Below the pieces are notes generated by a model. It was not told the origin of the DNA and ran no database searches. It worked only from the letters and a program-made list of their open reading frames with translations. Positions 1 through 6,647 of a DNA stretch of 14,656 nucleotides are shown piece by piece. How positions within the stretch are numbered: the stretch's first letter is position 1; every line of letters begins with the position of its first letter. The stretch comes from DATKSS01 sp049582065 (lineage in GTDB: Bacteria > Chloroflexota > Dormibacteria > Dormibacterales > Dormibacteraceae). Location: positions 1-14,656 of the forward strand of contig JBAUTF010000372.1 in NCBI GenBank assembly GCA_049582065.1. The letters are read 5' to 3'. The translations under genes and the position numbers were made by a program.

Positions 1-1
1 G

Positions 2-757
2 TGGGGCTTCCACAAGATCACGACCGTGACCCGCAGCGATGGGTCACCGGTGCCGTCGGTGGAGGTCGCGCTCATCACCTCGCAACTCTTGATCGTGGTC
101 ACCTTCATGTACAGCGGCGTGCTCGCCCTCAGCGCCGCGGTTGTGGCGGGACCGCTCATCTCGAGCGAGGTCGAAAGCGGCCTCCTGCTGTCGATGCTCG
201 CGCGCCCGGTCCGCCGCAGCGAGGTCGTGATCGGCAAGTGGCTCGGCCTGGCTGTCCTGGTTGGCATTTACGCCGCCGGGTCTGCCTTCCTGGAGCTCGC
301 GGCGGTCGACTGGGCGACCGGCTACCTTCCGCCACACCCGGTGGACCTCGTCCTCTACGTAGGCGCCGAGGGATTGGTCCTGCTGTCGCTGGGCCTCGTG
401 CTGTCGACCCGGCTTTCGGGCATCACGGGTGGAGTCATCGCTCTTGTCGCGTGGCTGATGGGCTGGATCGGCGGGGTCGTCGGCAACATCGGAACCGGCC
501 TGCAAAACCAGGCCGTCGAGAACGTCGGCGTGATCAGCCACCTTGTTCTACCGAGCGACGGTCTGTGGCGCGGAGCCATCTACGCGATGGAGCCGGACTC
601 CCTGCTCGCCACCCTGCGCCAGGCCGGCACGGTGGGGCGGGCGAATCCGTTTTCCGCGGTCGACCCGCCGCCCTTCGCCTACCTGGCATGGGTTGTCATC
701 TGGTTCGCGCTGATGCTCGGGCTGAGCATCTGGAGCTTCAGAACAAGAGAGATCTAA
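2..757 (+). CDS. ABC-2 type transporter permease, 3' part (5' end outside window)
   Basis: Membrane subunit of an ABC transporter of the ABC-2/NosY-like type; the substrate cannot be told. The frame is open to the left edge, reading WGFHKITTVTR before the first possible GTG at 26, so I treat the gene as truncated at its 5' end. Visible are a hydrophobic stretch (LITSQLLIVVTFMYSGVLAL) running into the motif LISSEVESGLLLSMLARPV, then RRSEVVIGKWLGL. This is the typical 'isS E-x-G-Tl-lL-arPv-R' signature of the family. Three or four more hydrophobic helices follow, the last ending in WSFRTREI. The ATPase partner is presumably upstream, outside the window. The gene converges with the glutamate dehydrogenase gene. 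Family assignment is firm; substrate and direction of transport are unknown. Confidence 0.85.
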   Translation, partial: WGFHKITTVTRSDGSPVPSVEVALITSQLLIVVTFMYSGVLALSAAVVAGPLISSEVESGLLLSMLARPVRRSEVVIGKWLGLAVLVGIYAAGSAFLELAAVDWATGYLPPHPVDLVLYVGAEGLVLLSLGLVLSTRLSGITGGVIALVAWLMGWIGGVVGNIGTGLQNQAVENVGVISHLVLPSDGLWRGAIYAMEPDSLLATLRQAGTVGRANPFSAVDPPPFAYLAWVVIWFALMLGLSIWSFRTREI

Positions 758-782
758 ACCTCAGATCCCAGGTGGAGCTGTA

Positions 783-801
783 GGCCGGATTTACTCCGGC
801 C
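783..801 (+). terminator. Hairpin after the ABC permease gene, possible terminator
   Basis: A perfect 7-bp stem (GGCCGGA / TCCGGCC) with a 5-base TTTAC loop lies 25 bases after the permease stop. There is no T-tract behind it, so a classical intrinsic terminator is not shown. Weaker hairpins follow at 828-847 (CTCCCA / TGGGAG) and 876-890 (TAAGG / CCTTA). The last could serve the minus-strand operon, which ends at 930. The gap 758-929 between these convergent genes holds nothing else I can recognise. Confidence 0.4.
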
Positions 802-929
802 GTCCCCATGCATTCTCTTCAAGACGACTCCCATCGTGCTGTGGGAGAGGAGGGGGTCCCGCGGGGAGCGATCAGTAAGGCCCGTCCTTAACGTGCTTGC
901 GCGCGACCTTTGTCCTCACCCGCGTGTGA

Positions 930-2201
930 CTAGGGATAGAGGCCGCGCTCGCGGGTCGCGCCCGCCACCCTCGACACCGCTTGCACGTAGGCGGCCATAC
1001 GCATGTCGAGCTTCTTCTCGAGCTTGGTCTTCAGCACCTCGCTGAAAGCGCGCGAGAGGATCGCCTTCAACTTCTGGTTGACCTCGTGCTCCGACCAGAA
1101 GAACGACTGCAGGTCCTGCACCCATTCGAAGTAGGAGACAGTGACCCCGCCCGCGTTCGCGAGGATGTCCGGCACGACAAAGATGTCGCGCTCGCGGAAA
1201 ATGGCGTCCGCCTCGGGAGTCGTCGGCCCGTTGGCGCCCTCGACGATCAACGTCGCCTTGATGTCGCGCGCGTTGCGCGAGGTGAGCTGGTTGCCGATGG
1301 CGGCCGGGACGAGCAGGTCGCAGTCGAGGGTGAGGATGTCCTGGTTGCCGATCTCCTGTGCGCCCGGGAACCCCTTCAAGGTCTTCTCGCGCGCGCGGTA
1401 CTCGAGCACGCGCTTGATGGAAAGGCCGAGAGGGTTGTAGATGCCACCGTAATCCTCCGAGACGGCCACCACCGTGCAGCCCGCCTCCTCCAGCAGCTTC
1501 GCGCTGATGCTGCCGACGTTGCCGAACCCCTGCACCACGACGCGCGTCTGGTGCGGGCTGCGTCCCAGGTGTTCGAGGGCCGCCATCGCGCAGATGGTCA
1601 CGCCTCGACCAGTGGCCTCGATTCGGCCCAGCGAGCCACCGACCTCGATCGGCTTGCCTGTCACCGACGCGGGGACCGAGTAACCGAGGTGCATCGAAAG
1701 CGTGTCCATGATCCACGCCATCGTCTGCCCGTTGGTGTTCACGTCGGGTGCGGGGATGTCCCGGTCGGCGCCGATGAGGATCGAGATCTCGGTCGCGAAG
1801 CGGCGCGTCATGTGCTCGAGCTCATTGAGCGAGAGCTCGCGCGGGTCGACGATGATGCCGCCTTTGGAGCCGCCAAACGGTATGTTGACGACGGCGCACT
1901 TCCATGTCATCCACATCGATAGGGCCTTGACCTCGTTCAGCGACACGCCCGGGTGGTAGCGGATGCCTCCCTTGGCCGGCCCGCGGTTGATGTTGTGCTG
2001 CACCCGGTATCCGGTGAACATCCGCAGGTGGCCTGAATCCATCATCACCGGGAAGTTGCACGTGAACTCCCGTTGGACCTCGCGCAGCACCTCCCGCAGC
2101 CAGGGCTCGAGCTTGATGATCTCGGCGGCCTCGTCGAACTGTGACTGGGCGGTTCGCCATTCATCTGCTTCGATGACGGGCTTGAGCTGGGCGGCGCTCA
2201 C
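930..2201 (-). CDS. gdhA: Glutamate dehydrogenase (Glu/Leu/Phe/Val dehydrogenase family)
   Basis: Cytoplasmic enzyme interconverting glutamate and 2-oxoglutarate plus ammonia with NAD(P). The 423-residue length is normal for hexameric bacterial and archaeal GDHs. Visible motifs: GPAKGGIRYHP around residues 74-84 with substrate-binding Lys77; Lys101; PFGGSKGG with catalytic Lys113; APDVNTN with Asp153; the Rossmann motif GFGNVG at 225-230; and ANAGGVTVSYFEWVQ near residues 350-365. The Lys at 77, where leucine dehydrogenases usually carry Leu, and the GGVTVSYFEW block favour glutamate. NAD versus NADP cannot be decided by eye. The start is GTG at 2201, sharing a GTGA overlap with the stop of the IlvG-like gene. 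No Shine-Dalgarno is visible, so translation is probably coupled. It is the last gene of the minus-strand operon. Confidence 0.93.
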   Translation of the reverse strand: MSAAQLKPVIEADEWRTAQSQFDEAAEIIKLEPWLREVLREVQREFTCNFPVMMDSGHLRMFTGYRVQHNINRGPAKGGIRYHPGVSLNEVKALSMWMTWKCAVVNIPFGGSKGGIIVDPRELSLNELEHMTRRFATEISILIGADRDIPAPDVNTNGQTMAWIMDTLSMHLGYSVPASVTGKPIEVGGSLGRIEATGRGVTICAMAALEHLGRSPHQTRVVVQGFGNVGSISAKLLEEAGCTVVAVSEDYGGIYNPLGLSIKRVLEYRAREKTLKGFPGAQEIGNQDILTLDCDLLVPAAIGNQLTSRNARDIKATLIVEGANGPTTPEADAIFRERDIFVVPDILANAGGVTVSYFEWVQDLQSFFWSEHEVNQKLKAILSRAFSEVLKTKLEKKLDMRMAAYVQAVSRVAGATRERGLYP

Positions 2202-3826
2202 ATCAACACAGATGATCGCGGATATTCGGCGCCGGGATCACAAATAACGTTGATGCAGGCGGGAAGGCCGGACCTGAACGCCCGCTCCAGAGCCGGCTTG
2301 ATCTCGTCCGGCCGGTCGACCATCTCGCCGTGGCCGCCCAGGGACTCGACCACCTTGTCGTACCGAGTTCGGTGGCCGAGATCGGCGGCGATGCTCGTTC
2401 CGAGCATGCTCTGCATCGGGTGCTTCTCGAGCGCCCAGATCCCGTTGTTGCCGACCACGCAGACGACCGGGATGTGGTGGCGGACCATGGTGTCGAACTC
2501 CATCGCCGAGAAGCCGAAGGCGCCGTCCCCGGAGAGCAGGATGACCTGGCGGTCGGGATGGGCGAGCTTGGCGGCCATGGCGTAGCCGGGACCCGAGCCG
2601 AGGCAGCCGAACGGGCCCGGGTCGATCCACAGCCCCGGCTTCGGCCGCTCGATCAAGCGGCCGGCGAAAGAGACGAAGTCTCCGCCGTCGCCGACGACGA
2701 TCGCGTCCGGGTCGCTGAAGCGGTCCACCTCGGCGATCAGCCGGGCCGGATGGACCGGTGATGAATCAGACCGCACCATCGCCTCGTCGCGCCGTCGCGA
2801 GGCGGCTTCGGCCTCGCGCAGCCTGCAGAGCCATTCGAGGCGCTCGGCTCCCCCACGCACGGCGTTGGCCAGGGCTCGGAGCGCAGCTTTCAGGTCCCCG
2901 TAGATCGAGACCTCGCCGGCGCGGTGCTTGCGGTGGCTGTCGACGTCTATGAAGACGAGGCGCGCGTCCTCGGCAAAAACGGGCGGCTGGCCGAAATTCA
3001 GCCTGAAGTCCAGCAGCGCGCCGATCACGACGATCAGGTCGGCCTCGCCCAGCGCCGGACCTCGCGCGCGGGGAAAGAAGACGGGATGGCCTGGCGGCAG
3101 CGCGCCGCGCGCCATGCCGTTGACGGTCAGGGGCAGGTTCGCCGTTTCCACCAGGTCTTTCAACTCGTCCTCGGCATGAGCCCACCACACGCTTCCGCCG
3201 GCGATCACCGCCGGCCGGTGCGCACCCTCGATGAGCCGCGCGGCGCGTTTGATCAGGTCCGGGTCGGGCGAGGCCCCGAGGTCCGGGGTGAGGTGCTCAG
3301 TCGCTTCCGGCAGTTCAGCGGCTCCGAAGAACACATCGAGCGGGATGTCCATGAACACCGGGCCGGTGCGCGCGCTCAGCGCGGTGCGCATGCACTCGGC
3401 GGCCAGGCCAAAGGCATCCTCTGCCGCAGCCAGCGTGACCGATTTCTTGGTCAGGCTTCTGACCAGCTCGACATGGTCCATCTCCTGCAGAGATCCCATC
3501 CCCCACCGCGCCTCCGGCGCCCGGCCGCCGATCACGAATAGCGGGCTGTCGCCAGACTGCGCCTGCGCGAGCGCCGACGTCGAGTTGGTCACGCCCGGCC
3601 CGGCGGTCACGGCCGCGACGCCGCACTCTCGAGTCACTTTCGCCCAGCCCTCCGCCGCGAAGGCGGCCGACTGCTCGTGGCGCACGTCGATGATGCGGAT
3701 GCCGTGCTCGGAGGCCCCCATGAGGATCGGCCAGATGTGACCGCCGTTCAGCGTGAAGAGGTGGCTCACCCCGGCCCGTTTGAGAGCCAGCGCGATGAGC
3801 TCGCCTGCGTTGGCTGAGTCGGTCAC
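2198..3826 (-). CDS. ilvG: IlvG-like thiamine-diphosphate enzyme (acetolactate synthase family)
   Basis: A 542-residue TPP-dependent enzyme with the three-domain acetolactate synthase architecture. The N-terminal domain carries catalytic Glu51 in RHEQSAAFAAEGWAK, then GPGVTN near 77-81 and GSLQEMDHV near 111-119. The central Rossmann-like domain is near 190-325. The C-terminal TPP domain has GDG at 433-435 and NN at 460-461, the usual Mg/TPP signature. From memory the whole protein resembles Mycobacterium tuberculosis IlvG (Rv1820), including the blocks NGMARG, GPFGCLGSGPGYA and NGIWALEKHPM. The activity would be condensation of 2-oxo acids to acetolactate, but the central domain reads GALLDFRLNFG where true AHAS catalytic subunits have RFDDR, and no ilvN-type regulatory subunit is adjacent. 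Oxalyl-CoA decarboxylase or 2-hydroxyacyl-CoA lyase chemistry is an alternative. Start GTG, 10 bases after the peptidase stop. Confidence 0.82.
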   Translation of the reverse strand: MTDSANAGELIALALKRAGVSHLFTLNGGHIWPILMGASEHGIRIIDVRHEQSAAFAAEGWAKVTRECGVAAVTAGPGVTNSTSALAQAQSGDSPLFVIGGRAPEARWGMGSLQEMDHVELVRSLTKKSVTLAAAEDAFGLAAECMRTALSARTGPVFMDIPLDVFFGAAELPEATEHLTPDLGASPDPDLIKRAARLIEGAHRPAVIAGGSVWWAHAEDELKDLVETANLPLTVNGMARGALPPGHPVFFPRARGPALGEADLIVVIGALLDFRLNFGQPPVFAEDARLVFIDVDSHRKHRAGEVSIYGDLKAALRALANAVRGGAERLEWLCRLREAEAASRRRDEAMVRSDSSPVHPARLIAEVDRFSDPDAIVVGDGGDFVSFAGRLIERPKPGLWIDPGPFGCLGSGPGYAMAAKLAHPDRQVILLSGDGAFGFSAMEFDTMVRHHIPVVCVVGNNGIWALEKHPMQSMLGTSIAADLGHRTRYDKVVESLGGHGEMVDRPDEIKPALERAFRSGLPACINVICDPGAEYPRSSVLM

Positions 3827-3836
3827 CCTGAGTGAC

Positions 3837-4658
3837 CTAGTAAGCCATCGCGAACGGCATGGCCGGCGTGTTGAACGCAGCCTGCGGAGGGCCGACGCGG
3901 CCTATGAGGATCACGCCTCCCTGGGCTTTGAGCGCTCGTCCGAGCATCGCGACGGCGCCCTGTGCGACAGCAGCGGCATCCATCCCGTGCTCCAGCTCGA
4001 CCACCATCAGCCGGGCCAGGCCAAGGCGGATAAAAGCCTCGCCATGGCCCGTGCCGCACACCGCGCCGAACCGATCGTCCGCGTAGAAGCCTGCTCCGGG
4101 TATCGGTGAATCGCCGATGCGTCCGGGCAGCTTGCCAGTCACGCCCCCGGTCGACACCGCGACGGCCAGGCGGCCCTCCGCATCACGCGCCACCGCGCCG
4201 ACCGTGTCCGCGCCGTGCAGGAGCTCCTGCCGCTTGCGGTCGGTGACGAAGATCGACGGGTCGCACATCTCCAGCCCGTTGTCGCGGGCGAACCGTGAGG
4301 CGCCCTCGCCGGCGAGTAAGACATGGCGCCCGTCACGCATGATGGCCAGGGCGAGCTCGATCGGATGCCGGACGTCACGCAGGCCCGCGGCGGCGCCGGC
4401 CGCCAGGTCGGCTCCGCGCATGACCCCTGCGTCGAGCTCGACCACCCCGTCCCGGTTCAGGCAGGCGCCGATCCCGGCATTGAGCAGGGGCTCGTCCTCC
4501 ATGTGGCGCACGGATGCGACCACCGCGCTGAGGGCGTCCTCGTGGATCAACGCCCAGCCGGCATCGCGGGCGCGCTCGACGGCGGCCTGCCGCAGGGCAC
4601 GCTCCGATTCCGGGATCGGGCCGGCGCCTCCATGAACGATCAGCGCCGCCTGCGCCAC
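3837..4658 (-). CDS. Isoaspartyl peptidase / L-asparaginase (Ntn hydrolase, asparaginase type 2)
   Basis: Plant-type asparaginase family, made as a proenzyme that cleaves itself so that a threonine becomes the new N-terminus. It hydrolyses isoaspartyl dipeptides and/or asparagine. Motifs from the chosen start: HGGAGP at 9-14; NAGIGACLNRDG at 60-71; DTVGAVA with nucleophile Thr152; STGGVTGKLPGRIGDSPIPG just after it; and GTGHGEAFIR, the substrate-binding GTG-E block. I chose GTG at 4658 (273 residues) because HGGAG lies near the N-terminus in this family. The longer frame back to 4799 only overlaps the upstream small gene and gives an unconserved 47-residue extension. The start lies 13 bases after that gene's stop with no clear Shine-Dalgarno, suggesting coupling. 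Its products, aspartate and ammonia, fit with the GDH downstream. Confidence 0.88.
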   Translation of the reverse strand: MAQAALIVHGGAGPIPESERALRQAAVERARDAGWALIHEDALSAVVASVRHMEDEPLLNAGIGACLNRDGVVELDAGVMRGADLAAGAAAGLRDVRHPIELALAIMRDGRHVLLAGEGASRFARDNGLEMCDPSIFVTDRKRQELLHGADTVGAVARDAEGRLAVAVSTGGVTGKLPGRIGDSPIPGAGFYADDRFGAVCGTGHGEAFIRLGLARLMVVELEHGMDAAAVAQGAVAMLGRALKAQGGVILIGRVGPPQAAFNTPAMPFAMAY

Positions 4659-4671
4659 GCTTGCGAGCGGT

Positions 4672-4872
4672 CTAGAGCTCTTGCGGCTGGGGCCAGTCGG
4701 ACCGTCGTTCGACAAAGCGGCGTTCGGCGACGCGCCTGTCGAACGGGTAGAGCACGCGACGACCGGCGGCTGCGCGAACCGGGTCGCGCCGCTCGGCAAA
4801 CCGGCGTTCGACGCCGGATCGCCGTCCGCTGTCGCGCCGCTCGGGACCGCGCGGCATCAGGTTTATTTCCAC
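4672..4872 (-). CDS. Small arginine-pair repeat protein, function unknown
   Basis: A 66-residue protein I do not recognise. After MEINLMPRG it is built on regularly spaced Arg-Arg pairs: ERR, GRR, ERRFAERR, GRR, DRR, ERRFVERR, with an internal duplication of the ERRF-x-ERR unit. It ends SDWPQPQEL and is very basic, which would suit nucleic-acid, membrane-surface or protein binding; that is inference only. Reality is supported by a consensus AGGAGG (4879-4884) six bases before the GTG start and by its fit into the operon, 21 bases after the ThyX-like stop and 13 before the peptidase start. The coding DNA carries a 14-base direct repeat (4783-4796 and 4831-4844). No Cys, signal peptide or membrane helix is seen. 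Confidence 0.6.
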   Translation of the reverse strand: MEINLMPRGPERRDSGRRSGVERRFAERRDPVRAAAGRRVLYPFDRRVAERRFVERRSDWPQPQEL

Positions 4873-4878
4873 CCACTT

Positions 4879-4884
4879 CCTCCT
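4879..4884 (-). promoter_or_regulatory. Shine-Dalgarno AGGAGG of the small arginine-rich gene
   Basis: A perfect AGGAGG on the minus strand, six bases from the GTG at 4872. It is one of the two best-placed ribosome binding sites in the window, the other being that of clpP. It is the main reason for calling the small gene real. Confidence 0.75.
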
Positions 4885-4893
4885 GTCGAGATG

Positions 4894-6486
4894 CTATCGC
4901 AAGCGACGATCTATCGCATCGAGCTTCTCGTCGAGACGTCGCTCCGCCCGCCGGCGCTCCAGCTCGTCGCCCGGCCCCAGGTCGACGAATCGCGCGTAGC
5001 GCGCAAGCCTCGGATGGACCTCGCCCACCCGGCGGAACATCTCCTGGGCCACCCACCGATAGTCGGGATGGCCCTGCGGCGTGGTGCGGAGCTCGCACAG
5101 GTGATACACCTCGCGCAGGTTGGCCCGGAAGTACCAGCGGACCCGAAAGGCCAGCGGCACGATGTACTGCGCCACGGCAGGACCGACTTCCCGCTCGAGC
5201 GTCGCGTGGACCGCCGCTGCTTCCTCGACCGCCGACTCGAACGCGCCGTCCATCCCCAGCTCGCGGAGGCCCTGAGGCGTGTCGTGGCCGAGGCGCGTGC
5301 CGAGCAGCTGACGTTCCTGCGTGAGCATGCGGTGGCGGTGAAGGTCGCGGTAGGCGGCGAAGTTGGCGACGATCTCAAACGTATAGGTAGCGTGCTCGAG
5401 GGCTCGAGGGGCTCGCTGACGGCGGTTGGCACGATCGCCGAGCAGCGCCTCCAGCACGGCTCCGGGCTCGGCACCCTGCTCCAGCAGTCCGCCGTCCGAA
5501 TGCGGAAAGAGCGCCGCGGCGACGACCTTGCGCTCGGCGTCGGGGTCGGATTCGACGAGGCGCACGCTCGGTCCGTCGGCCGGTCGCCCAGGTGCTTCGG
5601 GCTCCGCCAGGCCTTTCATCGCGGTGGTGATCCGGGCGAGCCGCTCGGCCGCGGGAAGGCCGTAACGGTCGTCGAGCGCGCGCTTGACGAACGAAGGAAT
5701 GACGAGCGCCAGCTCCCGATGCAGCTCGGTGGCGAGGTTCTGGCACTCGGGCAGGTCGTGGGCCGCCATCTTGGTGATGAGGTACTCGAACGCCCGCCCG
5801 TTGCCGTAGAGCCCCAGGTTGGTCAGGGTTCCCGCCGGCAAGAGCCCGCGCAGCAGGTCGAGTGCCTTGGCCCTGGTGGCCGATTTCCAGGCCCTGTCGG
5901 TCTCACCGGCCTCGAGCGGGAAGCGGTCCCTGATCGCGAGGGTCGCGGGCTCGATGAGGCCGCCGTAAGCCGCAAACAGCGCGTCGGCGGCCGGCTCATA
6001 GGCCGGATGGGCGAGCTCGGCGCCGCGGTAGTACAGGTGGCGGCCGTCCAACCCAGGACGGTCGAAGCGGACATATCGAGTCGACTTCTCGAGCGGCGAG
6101 ATGCCGATGCGGCTGTCCTCGAGAGCCTTGGCGGCGAGGGTCGAGGCGCGCTCGACGGCGACGTGCGCGCCGGCCAGCTCGGCGACGGAGTCATCGCCGT
6201 AGCCGACGAGCACCCGCTCGTAGAACTCTTCGGCGCGGCGGACCGCGACCATGTCGTCCTCTCCCGACGGCGCGCCCGCGAGCTGCTCGAAGCCGGAGTC
6301 CGGCTCGTTGATGAATTCGTCGAGCAGCACGCGGCGCAGGCTCTTCTCGGTCCTGGAGTAGCGCGAGAAGAGGGCGCCCTTGACCACCTCGGGCAGGTTG
6401 CGGAGCGCGAAGACAGGACGGTCCAGGTTGGTGAAGTAGCGCTTCAGAACCGCGGCTTCGGCGGCGGTGAACTCCTGCTCTGCCAA
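4894..6486 (-). CDS. Two-domain ThyX-like protein (FAD-dependent thymidylate synthase superfamily)
   Basis: 530 residues, about twice a normal ThyX (roughly 220-250), consistent with two fused ThyX-fold domains (about 1-290 and 300-530). The N-terminal half has a helix ending SRIGISPLEKSTRYV (125-139), matching the S-x-x-E-x-S-x-RY end of the ThyX signature but with SRI instead of RHR. The C-terminal half has RHRMLTQERQLLGTR (384-398), keeping RHR but losing the Ser/Glu/Ser/Arg positions. Both halves keep an N-x-R block (NGRAFEYL at 229; NLREVYHL at 456). Flavin-dependent dUMP methylation is therefore uncertain; a structural or non-canonical role is possible. Start is TTG at 6486: an in-frame stop lies at 6493-6495 and AGGAGG (6489-6494) is only two bases away, unusually close. 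It leads the minus-strand operon and diverges from the methyltransferase gene. Confidence 0.8.
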   Translation of the reverse strand: MAEQEFTAAEAAVLKRYFTNLDRPVFALRNLPEVVKGALFSRYSRTEKSLRRVLLDEFINEPDSGFEQLAGAPSGEDDMVAVRRAEEFYERVLVGYGDDSVAELAGAHVAVERASTLAAKALEDSRIGISPLEKSTRYVRFDRPGLDGRHLYYRGAELAHPAYEPAADALFAAYGGLIEPATLAIRDRFPLEAGETDRAWKSATRAKALDLLRGLLPAGTLTNLGLYGNGRAFEYLITKMAAHDLPECQNLATELHRELALVIPSFVKRALDDRYGLPAAERLARITTAMKGLAEPEAPGRPADGPSVRLVESDPDAERKVVAAALFPHSDGGLLEQGAEPGAVLEALLGDRANRRQRAPRALEHATYTFEIVANFAAYRDLHRHRMLTQERQLLGTRLGHDTPQGLRELGMDGAFESAVEEAAAVHATLEREVGPAVAQYIVPLAFRVRWYFRANLREVYHLCELRTTPQGHPDYRWVAQEMFRRVGEVHPRLARYARFVDLGPGDELERRRAERRLDEKLDAIDRRLR

Positions 6487-6563
6487 GGCCTCCTATCCTA
6501 TCCCCAGCACAACATCTTGGGGCTTCATCGCCCTCATCCCCACGATATGGAACAGGATGTGCA

Positions 6564-6585
6564 GAGTTGTCCCCGAGTTCTCCCC
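6564..6585. repeat. Tandem 11-base repeat in the divergent promoter region
   Basis: GAGTTGTCCCC followed directly by GAGTTCTCCCC, 10 of 11 positions identical. It lies in the 161-base gap between the divergent ThyX-like and methyltransferase genes. Further TCCCC blocks occur at 6501, 6537 and 6618. It could be a regulator binding site, but I cannot name one. The rest of the gap has an A-rich patch (6592-6611) and no confident -35/-10 pair. Confidence 0.45.
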
Positions 6586-6647
6586 AACCCTGTTAAAAAC
6601 CGACTGCAAAACGGCGATCCCCCAAAGTGATCTAGCCTCGATTGAGC

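Noticed and set aside
1..783. A 260-codon plus-strand frame covering the ABC permease region.
   Set aside because: It is Arg/Pro/Gly-rich without domains; the frame ending at 757 has clear ABC-2 permease motifs and membrane helices.
836..1045. A 69-codon frame in the gap between the permease and gdhA genes.
   Set aside because: No ribosome site, basic low-complexity translation, and most of it overlaps the gdhA 3' end.
981..1922. A 313-codon plus-strand frame opposite gdhA.
   Set aside because: It is antisense to a glutamate dehydrogenase with all catalytic motifs; no independent start signal or domain.
4659..4799. N-terminal extension of the isoaspartyl peptidase to an ATG at 4799.
   Set aside because: It would overlap the small Arg-rich gene, and the family starts shortly before the HGGAG motif.
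6540..6600. LexA/SOS-type box in the divergent gap because of GAAC and GTTC-like words.
   Set aside because: The half-sites do not occur at the GAAC-N4-GTTC spacing.
4681..6630. A 649-codon open frame on the plus strand opposite the ThyX-like gene.
   Set aside because: Its translation has no recognisable domain and is the low-complexity Arg/Gly/Val-rich type expected antisense to a GC-rich gene, while the minus-strand frame carries ThyX motifs.
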